A DNA stretch of 59,742 nt from Mesorhizobium sp. L2C084A000 (GCF_000502875.1 NZ_AYWX01000012.1:23862-83603), one strand, 5' to 3'. Positions 16,610-24,866 are shown, numbered from the stretch's first letter. The notes: generated by a model from the letters alone, not told the origin. Translations and numbers: made by a program.

Positions 16610-17413
16610 TCAGGTCTCGATCGCCGGCACGGCGTATCCAAGCCGAGGCAGACGGCGATCTTGTGCTTCGAACACCCGCAGCCCGAGCCACCAGGATATC
16701 ACCGTGATCACGGTTCCGCCGAGCACATCCATGAGATTGTGCCCGCCATGGATCAGAATAGCCGGCAGCAAAGCGGTGTTGACGAGAATCAGCGCGAGAC
16801 GCGCAAGCCTGTACGGCCAGATTGCGATTAGAGACATCAGCGCCATCACCGTGTGAAATGAAGGGAATCCCACAAGCCCCGTCACCTGCAACTCCGAAAT
16901 GTCTGTGACGCCCTCAACCAGCAGCCGATTCAATTCCGAACCGTAAGCTGAATTGACCACCGGCCGAACGATCCGGTCGATTTCAGGCGCCAAGGTCCAA
17001 TAGGCGGACGCCCCGCTGGACGGAAACAGCGCCCAGCAAAAGATGGTGGCCAGAGATCCGAATACCGTCGCCAAGGCTGCCGCGTGCAGCCGCCGCCGAT
17101 CGTTGGCCATACCCAGGAAGAGAAAGGCAAACAGGATCTGGGCCAGCGTCAGGGTATAGACCTGCCTGAGAATGTCCGAGAGGCGTGGATAGCGGGAAAT
17201 CCATGCACAGGCATCAGGCCAGGAATAGCCGAGCCAAGCATCCATCCGCACGAGCGTAGCGTCGATCGGCGCGAAAGGCCGCGGCAAGAGCAGAAGGTTG
17301 AAAAGCGCGGCCGGCACTGAATAGAAAACAAACAGGGCCAGAACGTGTGTGGAGAGCGCGATCCGCTCAGCCTTGCGAACACGACGGTAGAATTGGCCAA
17401 TGGCAATCATCAC
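16610..17413 (-). CDS. PAP2-family membrane phosphatase, 5'-truncated by an apparent frameshift
   Basis: This frame encodes a multi-pass membrane protein with the PAP2 motifs GFPSFHTVMA (about residues 183-192) and IHGGHNLMDVLGG (about 217-229), typical of lipid phosphatases or inositol-phosphoceramide-synthase-like proteins. Only a GTG/ATG pair is available as a start, and it lies inside a hydrophobic segment. A TGA stands 14 codons before that GTG. The preceding frame encodes a matching N-terminal membrane helix (17414-17547). The gene therefore looks frameshifted, and the visible 267-residue product may lack its first membrane segment. Confidence 0.8.
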   Translation of the reverse strand: MMIAIGQFYRRVRKAERIALSTHVLALFVFYSVPAALFNLLLLPRPFAPIDATLVRMDAWLGYSWPDACAWISRYPRLSDILRQVYTLTLAQILFAFLFLGMANDRRRLHAAALATVFGSLATIFCWALFPSSGASAYWTLAPEIDRIVRPVVNSAYGSELNRLLVEGVTDISELQVTGLVGFPSFHTVMALMSLIAIWPYRLARLALILVNTALLPAILIHGGHNLMDVLGGTVITVISWWLGLRVFEAQDRRLPRLGYAVPAIET

Positions 17414-17547
17414 AACCGCAAAGCCGACGGAAAACCATAACTGTCAAGCGCGAGGGTAACGTTCTTGTCCCAGGCAAGGAACATGCAAACGGCAACCAGC
17501 GCCAACGCGACAGTCAGGATCGTCCGTTCTGCGGGAAGTAAGACCAT
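17414..17547 (-). other. Displaced 5' end of the PAP2 gene in another frame
   Basis: From an ATG at 17547 the minus strand reads a hydrophobic segment (RTILTVALALVAVCMFLAWD) and continues to LDSYGF, ending at a stop inside the PAP2 gene. Adding one base to the A-run at 17431-17434 would join LDSYG to FSVGFAVVMIAIGQFYRR of the PAP2 frame and restore a protein of about 312 residues. It could be a real mutation, a sequencing error or a frameshift event. Confidence 0.5.
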
Positions 17548-17664
17548 TGTCGAAAAATGGCCGGATGGCGTTAATTTGGAGTGAAAAAAGCCGTCGGATG
17601 GCAATTCTGACCCAGGACGACCGATGCCATAACAAGGACGGGTCCGAAAGCCTTTGAAACGCCG

Positions 17665-18247
17665 TCAACTCCGCCGCCCCGAAGAAAGCCACAGGCGGAT
17701 CGCATCCGCGCATTGCACAGGGTTCAGAAGCGAGGTGTCGACCTCCAGATCGTATATGCCTGGCCGGTGAACCTCTTCCTGCCACAGACGCACGGGCAAT
17801 GGCACGGGATCGTCGGGCGAGCCGGTCACATATCTCTTGTCCGTCGCGCTCACCGCTCGCCTCTCCATGATGATTTCGATCGGACAGCGAACACCGACAA
17901 GCAGCACCGGCAGACCGGCGAGACGGCGAGCGCAATCGGCCAGGATGTGGAGCGGTTTCGAATAGGCATCGTGATGGCCGACATCCGCAACGACATTCAG
18001 CTCCAACCGGCTATGAGCGGCTATCGATTCGTAGAGCGCGGCGTATAATCCGGGCACGAGGGCCTCAAGGTCCGGACGCTCGCCGCCAGGCCGCAATCCC
18101 AGGCCGATAGCGTGCCGGCGTGGCCTGCTCGTAGACGTCGACGCCGAGATTGAGCCAGACGCCGTCGAAGCTCTCCTGAATAGCCCTCGCGATGCTTGAT
18201 TTTCCCGATCGCGGCGCGCCGTTCAGGATAATGATCTGCCCGGCCAT
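17665..18247 (-). pseudogene. Frameshifted chloramphenicol-phosphotransferase-like P-loop protein
   Basis: The first frame, from the ATG at 18247 (GGAGG just upstream), reads MAGQIIILNGAPRSGKSS, a Walker A loop. It continues to ARYRPGI near 18100 and then enters unrelated sequence (AAWRRASGP). The second frame, from 18096, continues the family pattern: LRPGGERPDLEALVPGLYAA, NVVADVGHHDAYS and LLVGVRCPIEIIMERR. The two frames need a net loss of 1 base or gain of 2 to rejoin, around 18094-18106, where CGGCCTGG occurs twice. CPT-like kinases phosphorylate small hydroxyl substrates. This copy is probably inactive. The IS element lies just upstream. Confidence 0.75.
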
Positions 18248-18326
18248 GCGTCCTCCCGCTCCAATGAAAAAAGCCCCGTTTTGAACTGACCCCCCGAAAG
18301 TTGGACACAACCTTCGGGGGTTTTGC

Positions 18327-18848
18327 ATGTCCAAATACAGCGAGAGTTTCAAGCGCTCGGTTGTCGATAGCTATTTAGGCGGGGATGAGAGCTGCGCGAG
18401 TGCGGCGTCGATGCATGGCGTTGATGCGGCCACTGTTCGCAAGTGGGTTGCGTTGTACCAGGCGCATGGCGATGCCGGGCTATCTGGTAAGTACGGTCGT
18501 TACGACGCGGCGTTCAGGCTGTCGGTGCTTGAGCGAATGTGGGAGGAAGGTCTGTCGTATCGGCAGACGGCTGCATTGTTCAATATCCGCAATGCCAGTT
18601 GCCTGACGGGCTGGGAGAAGCGCTATCATGCGGGCGGGATAGAGGCGCTCGGCCCACGTCCCAGAGGACGACCCATGTCAAAGCCGCCGTCCCCCGCAGT
18701 GCCTGTTGCAGCCAGTGACGAGGCCAAAAGCCGCGAAGAACTGCTGGCTGAGCTGAAGCATCTGCGGATGGAGAACGACTACCTAAAAAAACTAGAGGCC
18801 TTAACGCAGGGACATGCGCTCAAAAAGCGCAAGCCGTCCAGGCGTTAA
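18327..18848 (+). CDS. IS3-family transposase OrfA
   Basis: This 173-residue DNA-binding subunit has two helix-turn-helix regions (SFKRSVVDSYLGGDESCASA and RLSVLERMWEEGLSYRQTAA) and a C-terminal leucine-zipper-like helix (SREELLAELKHLRMENDYLK), as in the IS150 group. An A7 run at 18785-18791 falls in the zipper. A -1 slip there joins OrfA to OrfB, reading through KAQAVQALRPLHSLEGLLEL, to make the fused transposase. Confidence 0.93.
   Translation: MSKYSESFKRSVVDSYLGGDESCASAASMHGVDAATVRKWVALYQAHGDAGLSGKYGRYDAAFRLSVLERMWEEGLSYRQTAALFNIRNASCLTGWEKRYHAGGIEALGPRPRGRPMSKPPSPAVPVAASDEAKSREELLAELKHLRMENDYLKKLEALTQGHALKKRKPSRR
18785..18791 (+). promoter_or_regulatory. Programmed -1 frameshift site of the IS
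   Basis: Seven consecutive A residues are read by OrfA as ..A AAA AAA. Shifting back one base continues without a stop into orfB, whose frame is exactly -1 relative to orfA. This matches the known IS150/IS3 expression mechanism. Confidence 0.7.
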
Positions 18849-18853
18849 GGCCG

Positions 18854-19681
18854 TTGCATTCGCTTGAGGGGCTGCTCGAGCTGGCGAAGCTTGCGCGCAG
18901 CACGTTCTATTACAGACAGAAAGCAGCGAAGCGCTCGGACCGCCATGCGGCGCTGAAGGCGGCGATCAAGGCCATCTTCGACAGCCACAAGGGTCGCTAC
19001 GGCTATCGCCGGGTGACTGCGCAACTGCACCGGTTGGGCCGGCGCGTCAACCACAAGACCGTCCAGAGCCTGATGGCCGGGATGGGATTGAAGTCGCTGG
19101 TCAGGCCGAAGAAGTATCGCTCCTACAGGGGCGAGGCTGGGCGGACCGCTCCCGATCTGTTGCAGCGCAAGTTCGGCGCCGACCGCGCCAAACGCAAATG
19201 GGTGACCGACGTGACGGAGTTCAGCCTGGCCGGCGACAAGCTCTATCTGTCCCCGGTCATGGATCTCTACAATGGCGAGATCGTCGCGTTCGAGACGGCG
19301 CGGCGGCCACGCTTCAAAATGGTGGACAATATGCTGACCAAAGCCCTCGCCCGGCTTGGTGAGAACGAAAGGCCGATCCTGCATTCCGATCAGGGATGGC
19401 AGTATCAGATGTCGGCATTCCAACGCAGGCTGGAAGCCAGAGGCCTCCAACAGAGCATGTCACGCAAAGGCAATTGCCTCGACAACGCCCCAATGGAGAG
19501 CTTCTTTGCCATCCTCAAATCCGAGCTCTTCCATCCCGGAACCTTCGACACCGTTCAAAGCCTGGACGACGCCATCACGGACTACATCGACTATTACAAC
19601 CACCGCCGCATCAAACTGAAACTGAAAGGGCTGGCCCCTGTGCAATACAGGAACCAGCCCTTAAACCTACCAACTCAATGA
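18854..19681 (+). CDS. IS3-family transposase OrfB (DDE integrase domain)
   Basis: This 275-residue catalytic part has an N-terminal HTH_21-like region (ARSTFYYRQKAAKRS, GRYGYRRVTAQLHRLG) and the DDE triad in WVTDVTEFSLAG (Asp), LHSDQGWQYQ (Asp) and NCLDNAPMESFFAILKSE (Glu). The final helix YIDYYNHRRIKLKLKGLAP is typical. Translated alone it would need the TTG at 18854. More likely it is expressed as a fusion with OrfA by -1 frameshifting. All key residues are present. Confidence 0.93.
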   Translation: MHSLEGLLELAKLARSTFYYRQKAAKRSDRHAALKAAIKAIFDSHKGRYGYRRVTAQLHRLGRRVNHKTVQSLMAGMGLKSLVRPKKYRSYRGEAGRTAPDLLQRKFGADRAKRKWVTDVTEFSLAGDKLYLSPVMDLYNGEIVAFETARRPRFKMVDNMLTKALARLGENERPILHSDQGWQYQMSAFQRRLEARGLQQSMSRKGNCLDNAPMESFFAILKSELFHPGTFDTVQSLDDAITDYIDYYNHRRIKLKLKGLAPVQYRNQPLNLPTQ

Positions 19682-19739
19682 ACCGTCCAACTTTATGGGG
19701 TCAGTTCATTTCCGGGGCTTTTTTCGACTTTCGTCAAGG

Positions 19740-22208
19740 TCAGTTCTTTCGGGGCAGTTGCGGCACGAGGCTGCGCTTGCCGCCGTCCTTGCCCTTGGCT
19801 TCGGGCTTCTGCGCCACCAGCTTCTTGGCCGCGGGCTTTTTCGTCACGGCCTTTCTGGGCTTCGTTGTTTCTTCCGGCTCTTCCTTCTTCGGCTTCACCG
19901 GCGCCTCGTCGGCGAGTGATTCGAGCTTCAGGCCGGTCTCGCCGGTTTCCTTCTTCTCGACGGTGACACGCACCGTGCCGCCCTTCTTGAGCTTGCCGAA
20001 CAGCACCTCGTCGGCCAACGGCTTTTTGATGTGCTCCTGGATCACACGGCCGAGCGGCCGCGCTCCCATGCGCTCATCATAGCCCTTGTCGGCGAGCCAG
20101 GCGATCGCATCCGCCGACAGGTCGAAGGTGACGCCACGCTCGGAAAGCTGGGCCTCGAGCTGCATGACGAACTTCTGCACCACCTGATGAATGACCGGCA
20201 CCGGCAACGAGCCGAACGGGATGATCGCATCGAGACGGTTGCGGAATTCCGGCGTGAACAGCCGGTTGATCGCCTCGACATCGTCGCCTTCGCGCTTGGT
20301 CGAGCCGAAGCCGATCGCCGCGCGCTGCGCATCCGACGCGCCCGCATTGGTGGTCATGATTAGGATCACATTGCGGAAGTCGATCTGCTTGCCATTGTGG
20401 TCGGTCAGCTTGCCATGGTCCATAACCTGCAACAGGATGTTGAACAGGTCCGGATGCGCCTTCTCGACCTCATCGAGCAACAGCACGCAATGCGGATGCT
20501 GGTCGACGCCGTCCGTCAGAAGACCGCCCTGGTCGAAGCCGACATAGCCGGGAGGAGCGCCGATCAGCCGCGAGACGGTGTGGCGTTCCATATATTCCGA
20601 CATGTCGAAGCGGATCAGCTCGACGCCGAGCGACGCGGCCAACTGCTTGGCCACTTCGGTCTTGCCGACGCCGGTCGGGCCGGAGAACAGGTAGGAGCCG
20701 ATCGGCTTCTCCGGTTCGCGCAGGCCGGCACGCGCCAGCTTGATCGCCGAGGTCAACGCGGTGATCGCGGTGTCCTGGCCATAAACGACGCGCTTCAGCT
20801 CGATATCGAGACCCTGCAGCACCTTCTCGTCATCGGCCGAAACCGTCTTCGGCGGGATGCGGGCCATGGTGGCGATCGTCGCCTCGATCTCCTTGATGCC
20901 GATCGTCTTCTTGCGCTTGGCTTCCGGAACCAGCATCTGCGAGGCGCCGGTCTCGTCGATCACGTCGATCGCCTTGTCCGGCAGCTTGCGGTCGTTGATG
21001 TAACGTGCCGACAGCTCCACCGAGGCCTTGATCGCCTCGTTGGTGAACTTCACCTTGTGGAACTCCTCATAATAGGGCTTGAGGCCCTTCATGATCTCGA
21101 TGGCGTCCGCGATGGTCGGTTCGTTGACGTCGATCTTCTGGAAGCGCCGCACCAAAGCACGGTCCTTCTCGAAGAACTGGCGGAATTCCTTGTAGGTGGT
21201 CGAGCCGATGCAGCGGATCGCACCCGATGACAGCGCCGGCTTCAACAGGTTGGACGCATCCATGGCGCCGCCTGAAGTAGCCCCTGCGCCGATGACCGTA
21301 TGGATCTCGTCGATGAACAGCACGGCACCGGGATAGTCCTCGAGTTCCTTGACGACCTGCTTCAGCCGTTCCTCGAAATCGCCGCGATAGCGCGTGCCGG
21401 CGAGCAGCGTGCCCATGTCGAGCGCGAAGATGGTGGCGTTGTGCAGCACTTCGGGAACGTCGCCCTCGACGATGCGCTTGGCCAGACCCTCGGCGATCGC
21501 CGTCTTGCCGACGCCGGGATCACCGACATAGAGCGGGTTGTTCTTCGAGCGGCGGCACAGCACCTGAATGGTGCGGTTGATCTCGGACTCGCGGCCGATC
21601 AGCGGGTCGATCTTGCCGGCCTTGGCCTTGTTGTTGAGATTGACGCAATAAGCCGTCAGCGCATCCTGCTGCTGCTTCTTCTTGCCGCCTTCCTCTTGTG
21701 GCTCGGCGCCGTTCTGGCCGCCCTGCTCGTCATCGGCACCGCGCGGCGAGCGTGTCTCCGATGCGCCCGGACGCTTGGCAATGCCGTGCGAGATGTAGTT
21801 GACCGCGTCGTAGCGGGTCATCTGCTGTTCCTGCAGGAAATAGGCGGCATGGCTCTCGCGCTCGGCGAAGATGGCGACGAGGACGTTAGCGCCCGAAACC
21901 TCCTCGCGGCCAGACGACTGCACATGGATCACCGCGCGCTGGATGACGCGCTGGAAACCGGCGGTCGGCTTGGAGTCCTCGTCGTAACCGGTGACGAGGT
22001 TGTCGAGCTCGGTGTCGATATAGGTGAGAACCGTGTGCTTGAGCTCATCGAGATCGACATTGCAGGCGCGCATGACGGCGGCCGCCTCGGTGTCGTCGAT
22101 GAGCGCGAGCAGCAGATGTTCTAGGGTTGCATATTCATGGTGCCGCTCATTGGCGAGCGTCAGCGCCTGGTGAAGCGCCTTTTCCAGGCCTTGGGAGAAA
22201 GCCGGCAT
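19740..22208 (-). CDS. clpA: ATP-dependent Clp protease ATP-binding subunit ClpA
   Basis: ClpA is the AAA+ unfoldase that feeds substrates to ClpP. The 822 residues show the double Clp N-domain (MPAFSQGLEKALHQALTLAN), AAA module 1 with Walker A GDPGVGKTAIAEG and module 2 with GPTGVGKTEVAKQ. The tail after about residue 770 is rich in Lys, Pro and Ala (KPRKAVTKKPAAKK) and seems lineage-specific. It lies 6 bp after clpS. Its original terminator immediately downstream has been split by the IS element. Confidence 0.97.
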   Translation of the reverse strand: MPAFSQGLEKALHQALTLANERHHEYATLEHLLLALIDDTEAAAVMRACNVDLDELKHTVLTYIDTELDNLVTGYDEDSKPTAGFQRVIQRAVIHVQSSGREEVSGANVLVAIFAERESHAAYFLQEQQMTRYDAVNYISHGIAKRPGASETRSPRGADDEQGGQNGAEPQEEGGKKKQQQDALTAYCVNLNNKAKAGKIDPLIGRESEINRTIQVLCRRSKNNPLYVGDPGVGKTAIAEGLAKRIVEGDVPEVLHNATIFALDMGTLLAGTRYRGDFEERLKQVVKELEDYPGAVLFIDEIHTVIGAGATSGGAMDASNLLKPALSSGAIRCIGSTTYKEFRQFFEKDRALVRRFQKIDVNEPTIADAIEIMKGLKPYYEEFHKVKFTNEAIKASVELSARYINDRKLPDKAIDVIDETGASQMLVPEAKRKKTIGIKEIEATIATMARIPPKTVSADDEKVLQGLDIELKRVVYGQDTAITALTSAIKLARAGLREPEKPIGSYLFSGPTGVGKTEVAKQLAASLGVELIRFDMSEYMERHTVSRLIGAPPGYVGFDQGGLLTDGVDQHPHCVLLLDEVEKAHPDLFNILLQVMDHGKLTDHNGKQIDFRNVILIMTTNAGASDAQRAAIGFGSTKREGDDVEAINRLFTPEFRNRLDAIIPFGSLPVPVIHQVVQKFVMQLEAQLSERGVTFDLSADAIAWLADKGYDERMGARPLGRVIQEHIKKPLADEVLFGKLKKGGTVRVTVEKKETGETGLKLESLADEAPVKPKKEEPEETTKPRKAVTKKPAAKKLVAQKPEAKGKDGGKRSLVPQLPRKN

Positions 22209-22214
22209 GTTACC

Positions 22215-22544
22215 TCACTTCTTCTCCATCACGCATTGCAGCGGATGCTGATTCTGTCGGGCGAAATCCATGACCTGGGACACTTTGGTCTCGGCCACCT
22301 CGAATGTATAGACCCCGCACTCGCCCACTCCATGATTGTGAACATGAAGCATGATGCGTGTGGCGGCTTCGCGATCCTTCTGGAAAAAACGCTCCAGCAC
22401 GTGAACCACGAACTCCATCGGAGTGTAGTCGTCGTTGAGGATGAGGACCCGATAAAGGCTGGGCTTCTTGGTCTTGGTTTTGGTGCGCGTGATGACGGCC
22501 GTCCCACGGCCGGCCCCATTGCCGTTACCGTCGCCGTCTTGCAT
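22215..22544 (-). CDS. clpS: ATP-dependent Clp protease adaptor ClpS
   Basis: ClpS binds the ClpA N-domain and delivers N-degron substrates. The core is clear: PSLYRVLILNDDYTPMEFVV, LERFFQKDREAATRIMLHVH and the C-terminal ARQNQHPLQCVMEKK. The start is uncertain. The frame is open to an ATG at 22610 (131 residues), about 25 nt after a predicted transcript start. Neither this nor the ATG at 22544 (109 residues, MQDGDGNGNG) has a clear ribosome site. The Gly/Asn-rich and Lys-rich N-terminal tail is typical of a disordered ClpS extension. Confidence 0.93.
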   Translation of the reverse strand: MQDGDGNGNGAGRGTAVITRTKTKTKKPSLYRVLILNDDYTPMEFVVHVLERFFQKDREAATRIMLHVHNHGVGECGVYTFEVAETKVSQVMDFARQNQHPLQCVMEKK

Positions 22545-22641
22545 CCGCACCACTCGTCTCGTGGCAGTCAAACCGATCGTCACGTATTCCTGCCTCTTTC
22601 GATTCCCCATGCGAGTTCGACATGTAGGTGTTCGATGTACG

Positions 22642-22669
22642 ATTTTAAGCCCTTCTGGTTAGCTGACAA
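22642..22669 (-). promoter_or_regulatory. Candidate clpS-clpA promoter
   Basis: TTGTCA and TAAAAT are spaced 16 bp apart on the minus strand, which puts the transcript start near 22635, just upstream of the longer clpS start. No clear heat-shock consensus is visible. Confidence 0.45.
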
Positions 22670-22744
22670 TATGGCTAGGTCACCAAACTTGGACGATTTT
22701 CGCAATCGTGAAGGGGCGCGAGGCTCTGGAACGGAAATTGACAC

Positions 22745-22785
22745 GAAAAAGCCGGGCCGCGTTTCCGTGGCCGGGCTTTTTCTCG
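22745..22785 (-). terminator. Intrinsic terminator downstream of the phasin gene
   Basis: AAAAAGCC(G)GGCCGCG and CGTGGCCGGGCTTTTT form a long GC-rich stem with one mismatch and one G-U pair, followed by a T-run on either strand. It separates the phasin gene from the clpS promoter. Confidence 0.75.
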
Positions 22786-22841
22786 GGTTCAAAGGCTGAA
22801 TCTGGGGTCACGTCAGGCGAAATCAGTTGGCCCGGGCAAAA

Positions 22842-23171
22842 TTACTTTGCCTTGGCAACGATCGATTCGAATGGCTTGTAAGCTTCCTTGGCGAGTTCGG
22901 CATAGAGATCGCCGATCTTGGTGGCCTCGGCGACGAACGCCTCATAGGACTGCTTGGCGTAATCCGACTGGATCTCGATCGCCTTTTCCAGCGACTTGGC
23001 TGAAAACAGCTTCTCCACCGTGGCGCTGCCGGTTTCAAAACTCTTCTTGGTGTATTCACCAGCTTCGGTGGCAATCGCCTGCGCGCCCTTGGACAGCGAC
23101 GCAAAGCTCTTCAATCCGGTGTCGGCGAACTCTTTGCCGTATTTGCTGAAGTCCTCATAGGTCTGGGTCAT
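22842..23171 (-). CDS. Phasin family protein
   Basis: Phasins coat polyhydroxyalkanoate granules. This 109-residue, fully helical protein begins MTQTYEDFSKYGKEFADTGL and contains SLSKGAQAIATEAGEYTKKS and EKAIEIQSDYAKQSYEAFVA, the pattern of the Phasin_2 family in rhizobia. The surrounding minus-strand frame is open much further upstream, but that part lies antisense to the carboxypeptidase gene. The ATG at 23171 matches the family start. A promoter with operator-like palindromes lies at 23217-23260. Confidence 0.88.
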   Translation of the reverse strand: MTQTYEDFSKYGKEFADTGLKSFASLSKGAQAIATEAGEYTKKSFETGSATVEKLFSAKSLEKAIEIQSDYAKQSYEAFVAEATKIGDLYAELAKEAYKPFESIVAKAK

Positions 23172-23216
23172 TTCACGATTCCCTTGACGGTTGAAGCGTC
23201 CTTCTTCGGGGCGCCC

Positions 23217-23260
23217 TTGTGCAATGCAAGATAATATATTGTGCACCGCACAAAAGTCAA
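23217..23260 (-). promoter_or_regulatory. Phasin promoter with two operator palindromes
   Basis: On the minus strand TTGACT (23255-23260) and TATTAT (23231-23236) form a strong promoter with an 18-bp spacer. The perfect inverted repeat TTGTGC-ACC-GCACAA (23239-23253) sits inside that spacer. A related site, TTGTGC-AAT-GCAA (23217-23229), covers the transcript start. Their centres are 22 bp apart, about two helical turns. This layout fits a repressor such as PhaR, known to control phasin genes in PHA producers. Confidence 0.6.
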
Positions 23261-23456
23261 GATTTCGCGGGCTTGCGGACCCGCCTGCGCAGCCAATGGC
23301 TAAAAATCGAATAAAGAGAGCCACAAGCCCGAAGAAAATGGTGAACGCGGCGGTTACCATAAACGGATTGGTAACGCTGCGCCGGTAGCTTGGCCGGAAG
23401 CGAGGCAGGACCCTTTGCCGCCTCCAACGCAACGAAGAAATCCAAGGGAAGTACCA

Positions 23457-24866
23457 GTGCGTAAGGCGTTGTTGGGCATCGTTTCCAAATCTACCTCCCC
23501 TCTCAAAACGATGATGATCATCGCCCTGGCGATGACATTCGTTTTTGGCGACGTTGCCTCGTCGCTGGCGGCCAGGCAGGCGGCCATCGTCGTGGATGCC
23601 AAGACCGGCAAAGTGCTCTACTCCGCCGACGCCAACGGCAGGCGCTATCCGGCTTCGCTGACCAAGATGATGACGCTGTATCTGACCTTCGAAGCGATGG
23701 CGAAGGGCAAGATCAGCAGGAACACGCCAGTGGTGTTTTCCGCCAAGGCCTCCGCCGAGGCGCCGACGAAACTTGGCGTGAAGCCGGGCGGTTCCGTCAC
23801 GGTCGAGACCGCGATCCTGTCGATCGTCACCAAGTCGGCGAATGACTCGGCCACCGCGCTCGGCGAAATGCTCGGCGGCAATGAAACCACTTTTGCCCGC
23901 ATGATGACCGCCAAGGCGCGTGCGCTGGGGATGAACGGCACCGTGTTCCGCAACGCCAATGGCCTGCCCGACCCCGGCCAGTTCACCACCGCGCGCGACA
24001 TGGCGACGCTCGGCATCGCGCTGCGCGAGCATTTTCCCCAGTATTACGGCTATTTCTCGCAGCGCTCCTTTCTCTATGGGCGCCAGCGCATCAACGGCCA
24101 CAACCGTCTGCTTGGACGCATCAAGGGCGTCGACGGCATCAAGACTGGCTACACCCGCGCCTCCGGCTTCAACCTCGTCTCATCGGTTTCCGATGGCAAT
24201 CGCCGCATCGTCGGCGTGGTCATGGGCGGCACCTCGGGCGGCAGCCGCGACAATCAGATGGCCAGCTTGATCAACACCTATCTGCCGAGGGCGTCGACTC
24301 GCGGTGGTGGCGATCTGGTCGCCAAGGCCGGTGGCAACAACCCGATCACCGCCCTTGCCAAGGTTCTCCTGCCCAAGCATGACGCTCCGACACCGGACGA
24401 CAAGCCTGTCATAGCGCAGGACGATGTCACCGTTGCCGAGGACGCCACGGTCGCGGAAGACGATACCGCGCAGGCCGGAGAAGCAGCCCCCGTCGTCAAG
24501 ACCAGAAAGGTCAAGACCGTCATCGTCTCAGCCCCCCAAGTCGCGACGGCCCAGGTTGTAGCGGCCTATGCCGAGCCGACGCCGGCGGCTGTCGACCCGG
24601 TCAACACCGCGTCGGTGCCTTCGGGTTGGGCCATTCAGGTCGCCTCGTCGCCCAAGCAGTCCGAGGCCCAGGCCTTTCTCGACAAGACCACCAAGCAGGC
24701 GCCCAAGGTGCTGGCGGACGCTTCCGGTTTCACTGTCGCCTTCGACAAGGATGGCGTCACCTACTACCGCGCCCGCTTCGGTGGCTTCGGTTCGAAGACC
24801 GCCGCCTGGAAGGCCTGTACCGCTTTGAAGAAGAAGAACATCGAGTGCTACGCCGTCCAGCAGTAG
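23457..24866 (+). CDS. D-alanyl-D-alanine carboxypeptidase with SPOR domain
   Basis: This DacA/DacF-like penicillin-binding protein trims pentapeptides in peptidoglycan. After a signal/anchor segment (MIIALAMTFVFGDVASSLAA) come the active-site motifs SLTKMM (SxxK), SAND (SxN) and KTGYT (KTG). The C-terminal 70 or so residues (SGWAIQVASSPKQSEAQAFL ... AWKACTALKKKNIECYAVQQ) form a SPOR domain that binds denuded glycan at division sites. The GTG at 23457 has a good AAGGGAAG site and gives 469 residues. An ATG at 23415 is also in frame. Confidence 0.93.
   Translation: MRKALLGIVSKSTSPLKTMMIIALAMTFVFGDVASSLAARQAAIVVDAKTGKVLYSADANGRRYPASLTKMMTLYLTFEAMAKGKISRNTPVVFSAKASAEAPTKLGVKPGGSVTVETAILSIVTKSANDSATALGEMLGGNETTFARMMTAKARALGMNGTVFRNANGLPDPGQFTTARDMATLGIALREHFPQYYGYFSQRSFLYGRQRINGHNRLLGRIKGVDGIKTGYTRASGFNLVSSVSDGNRRIVGVVMGGTSGGSRDNQMASLINTYLPRASTRGGGDLVAKAGGNNPITALAKVLLPKHDAPTPDDKPVIAQDDVTVAEDATVAEDDTAQAGEAAPVVKTRKVKTVIVSAPQVATAQVVAAYAEPTPAAVDPVNTASVPSGWAIQVASSPKQSEAQAFLDKTTKQAPKVLADASGFTVAFDKDGVTYYRARFGGFGSKTAAWKACTALKKKNIECYAVQQ

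Larger units (their letters stand above)
18282..19708 (+). mobile_element. Complete IS3-family (IS150-group) insertion sequence
   Basis: The element is 1427 bp. Its ends begin TGAACTGACCCC on the left and the same on the reversed right end, continuing to AAGTTGGAC with one indel, as 24-25-bp imperfect inverted repeats. It is flanked by a TTT direct repeat (18279-18281 and 19709-19711), a 3-bp target duplication. It carries orfA and orfB in relative frame -1 with an A7 slippery run between them. The reading frames and DDE residues are intact, so it may still be mobile. The specific IS name was not determined. Confidence 0.93.
18267..19724 (-). terminator. Former clpA intrinsic terminator, split by the IS
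   Basis: AAAAAAGCCCCG (18267-18278) and CGGGGCTTTTTT (19713-19724) are perfectly complementary 12-base arms that would close over a 4-base loop (TTTC) if the IS and one copy of the TTT duplication were removed. The reconstructed hairpin lies 16 bp after the clpA stop. Its two halves are now 1.4 kb apart. Confidence 0.8.

Noticed and set aside
22842..24101. A 419-codon minus-strand frame covering the phasin gene and the antisense of the carboxypeptidase
   Set aside because: Only the last 109 residues match a known family (phasin). The rest lies opposite a gene with clear catalytic motifs and reads as low-information sequence.
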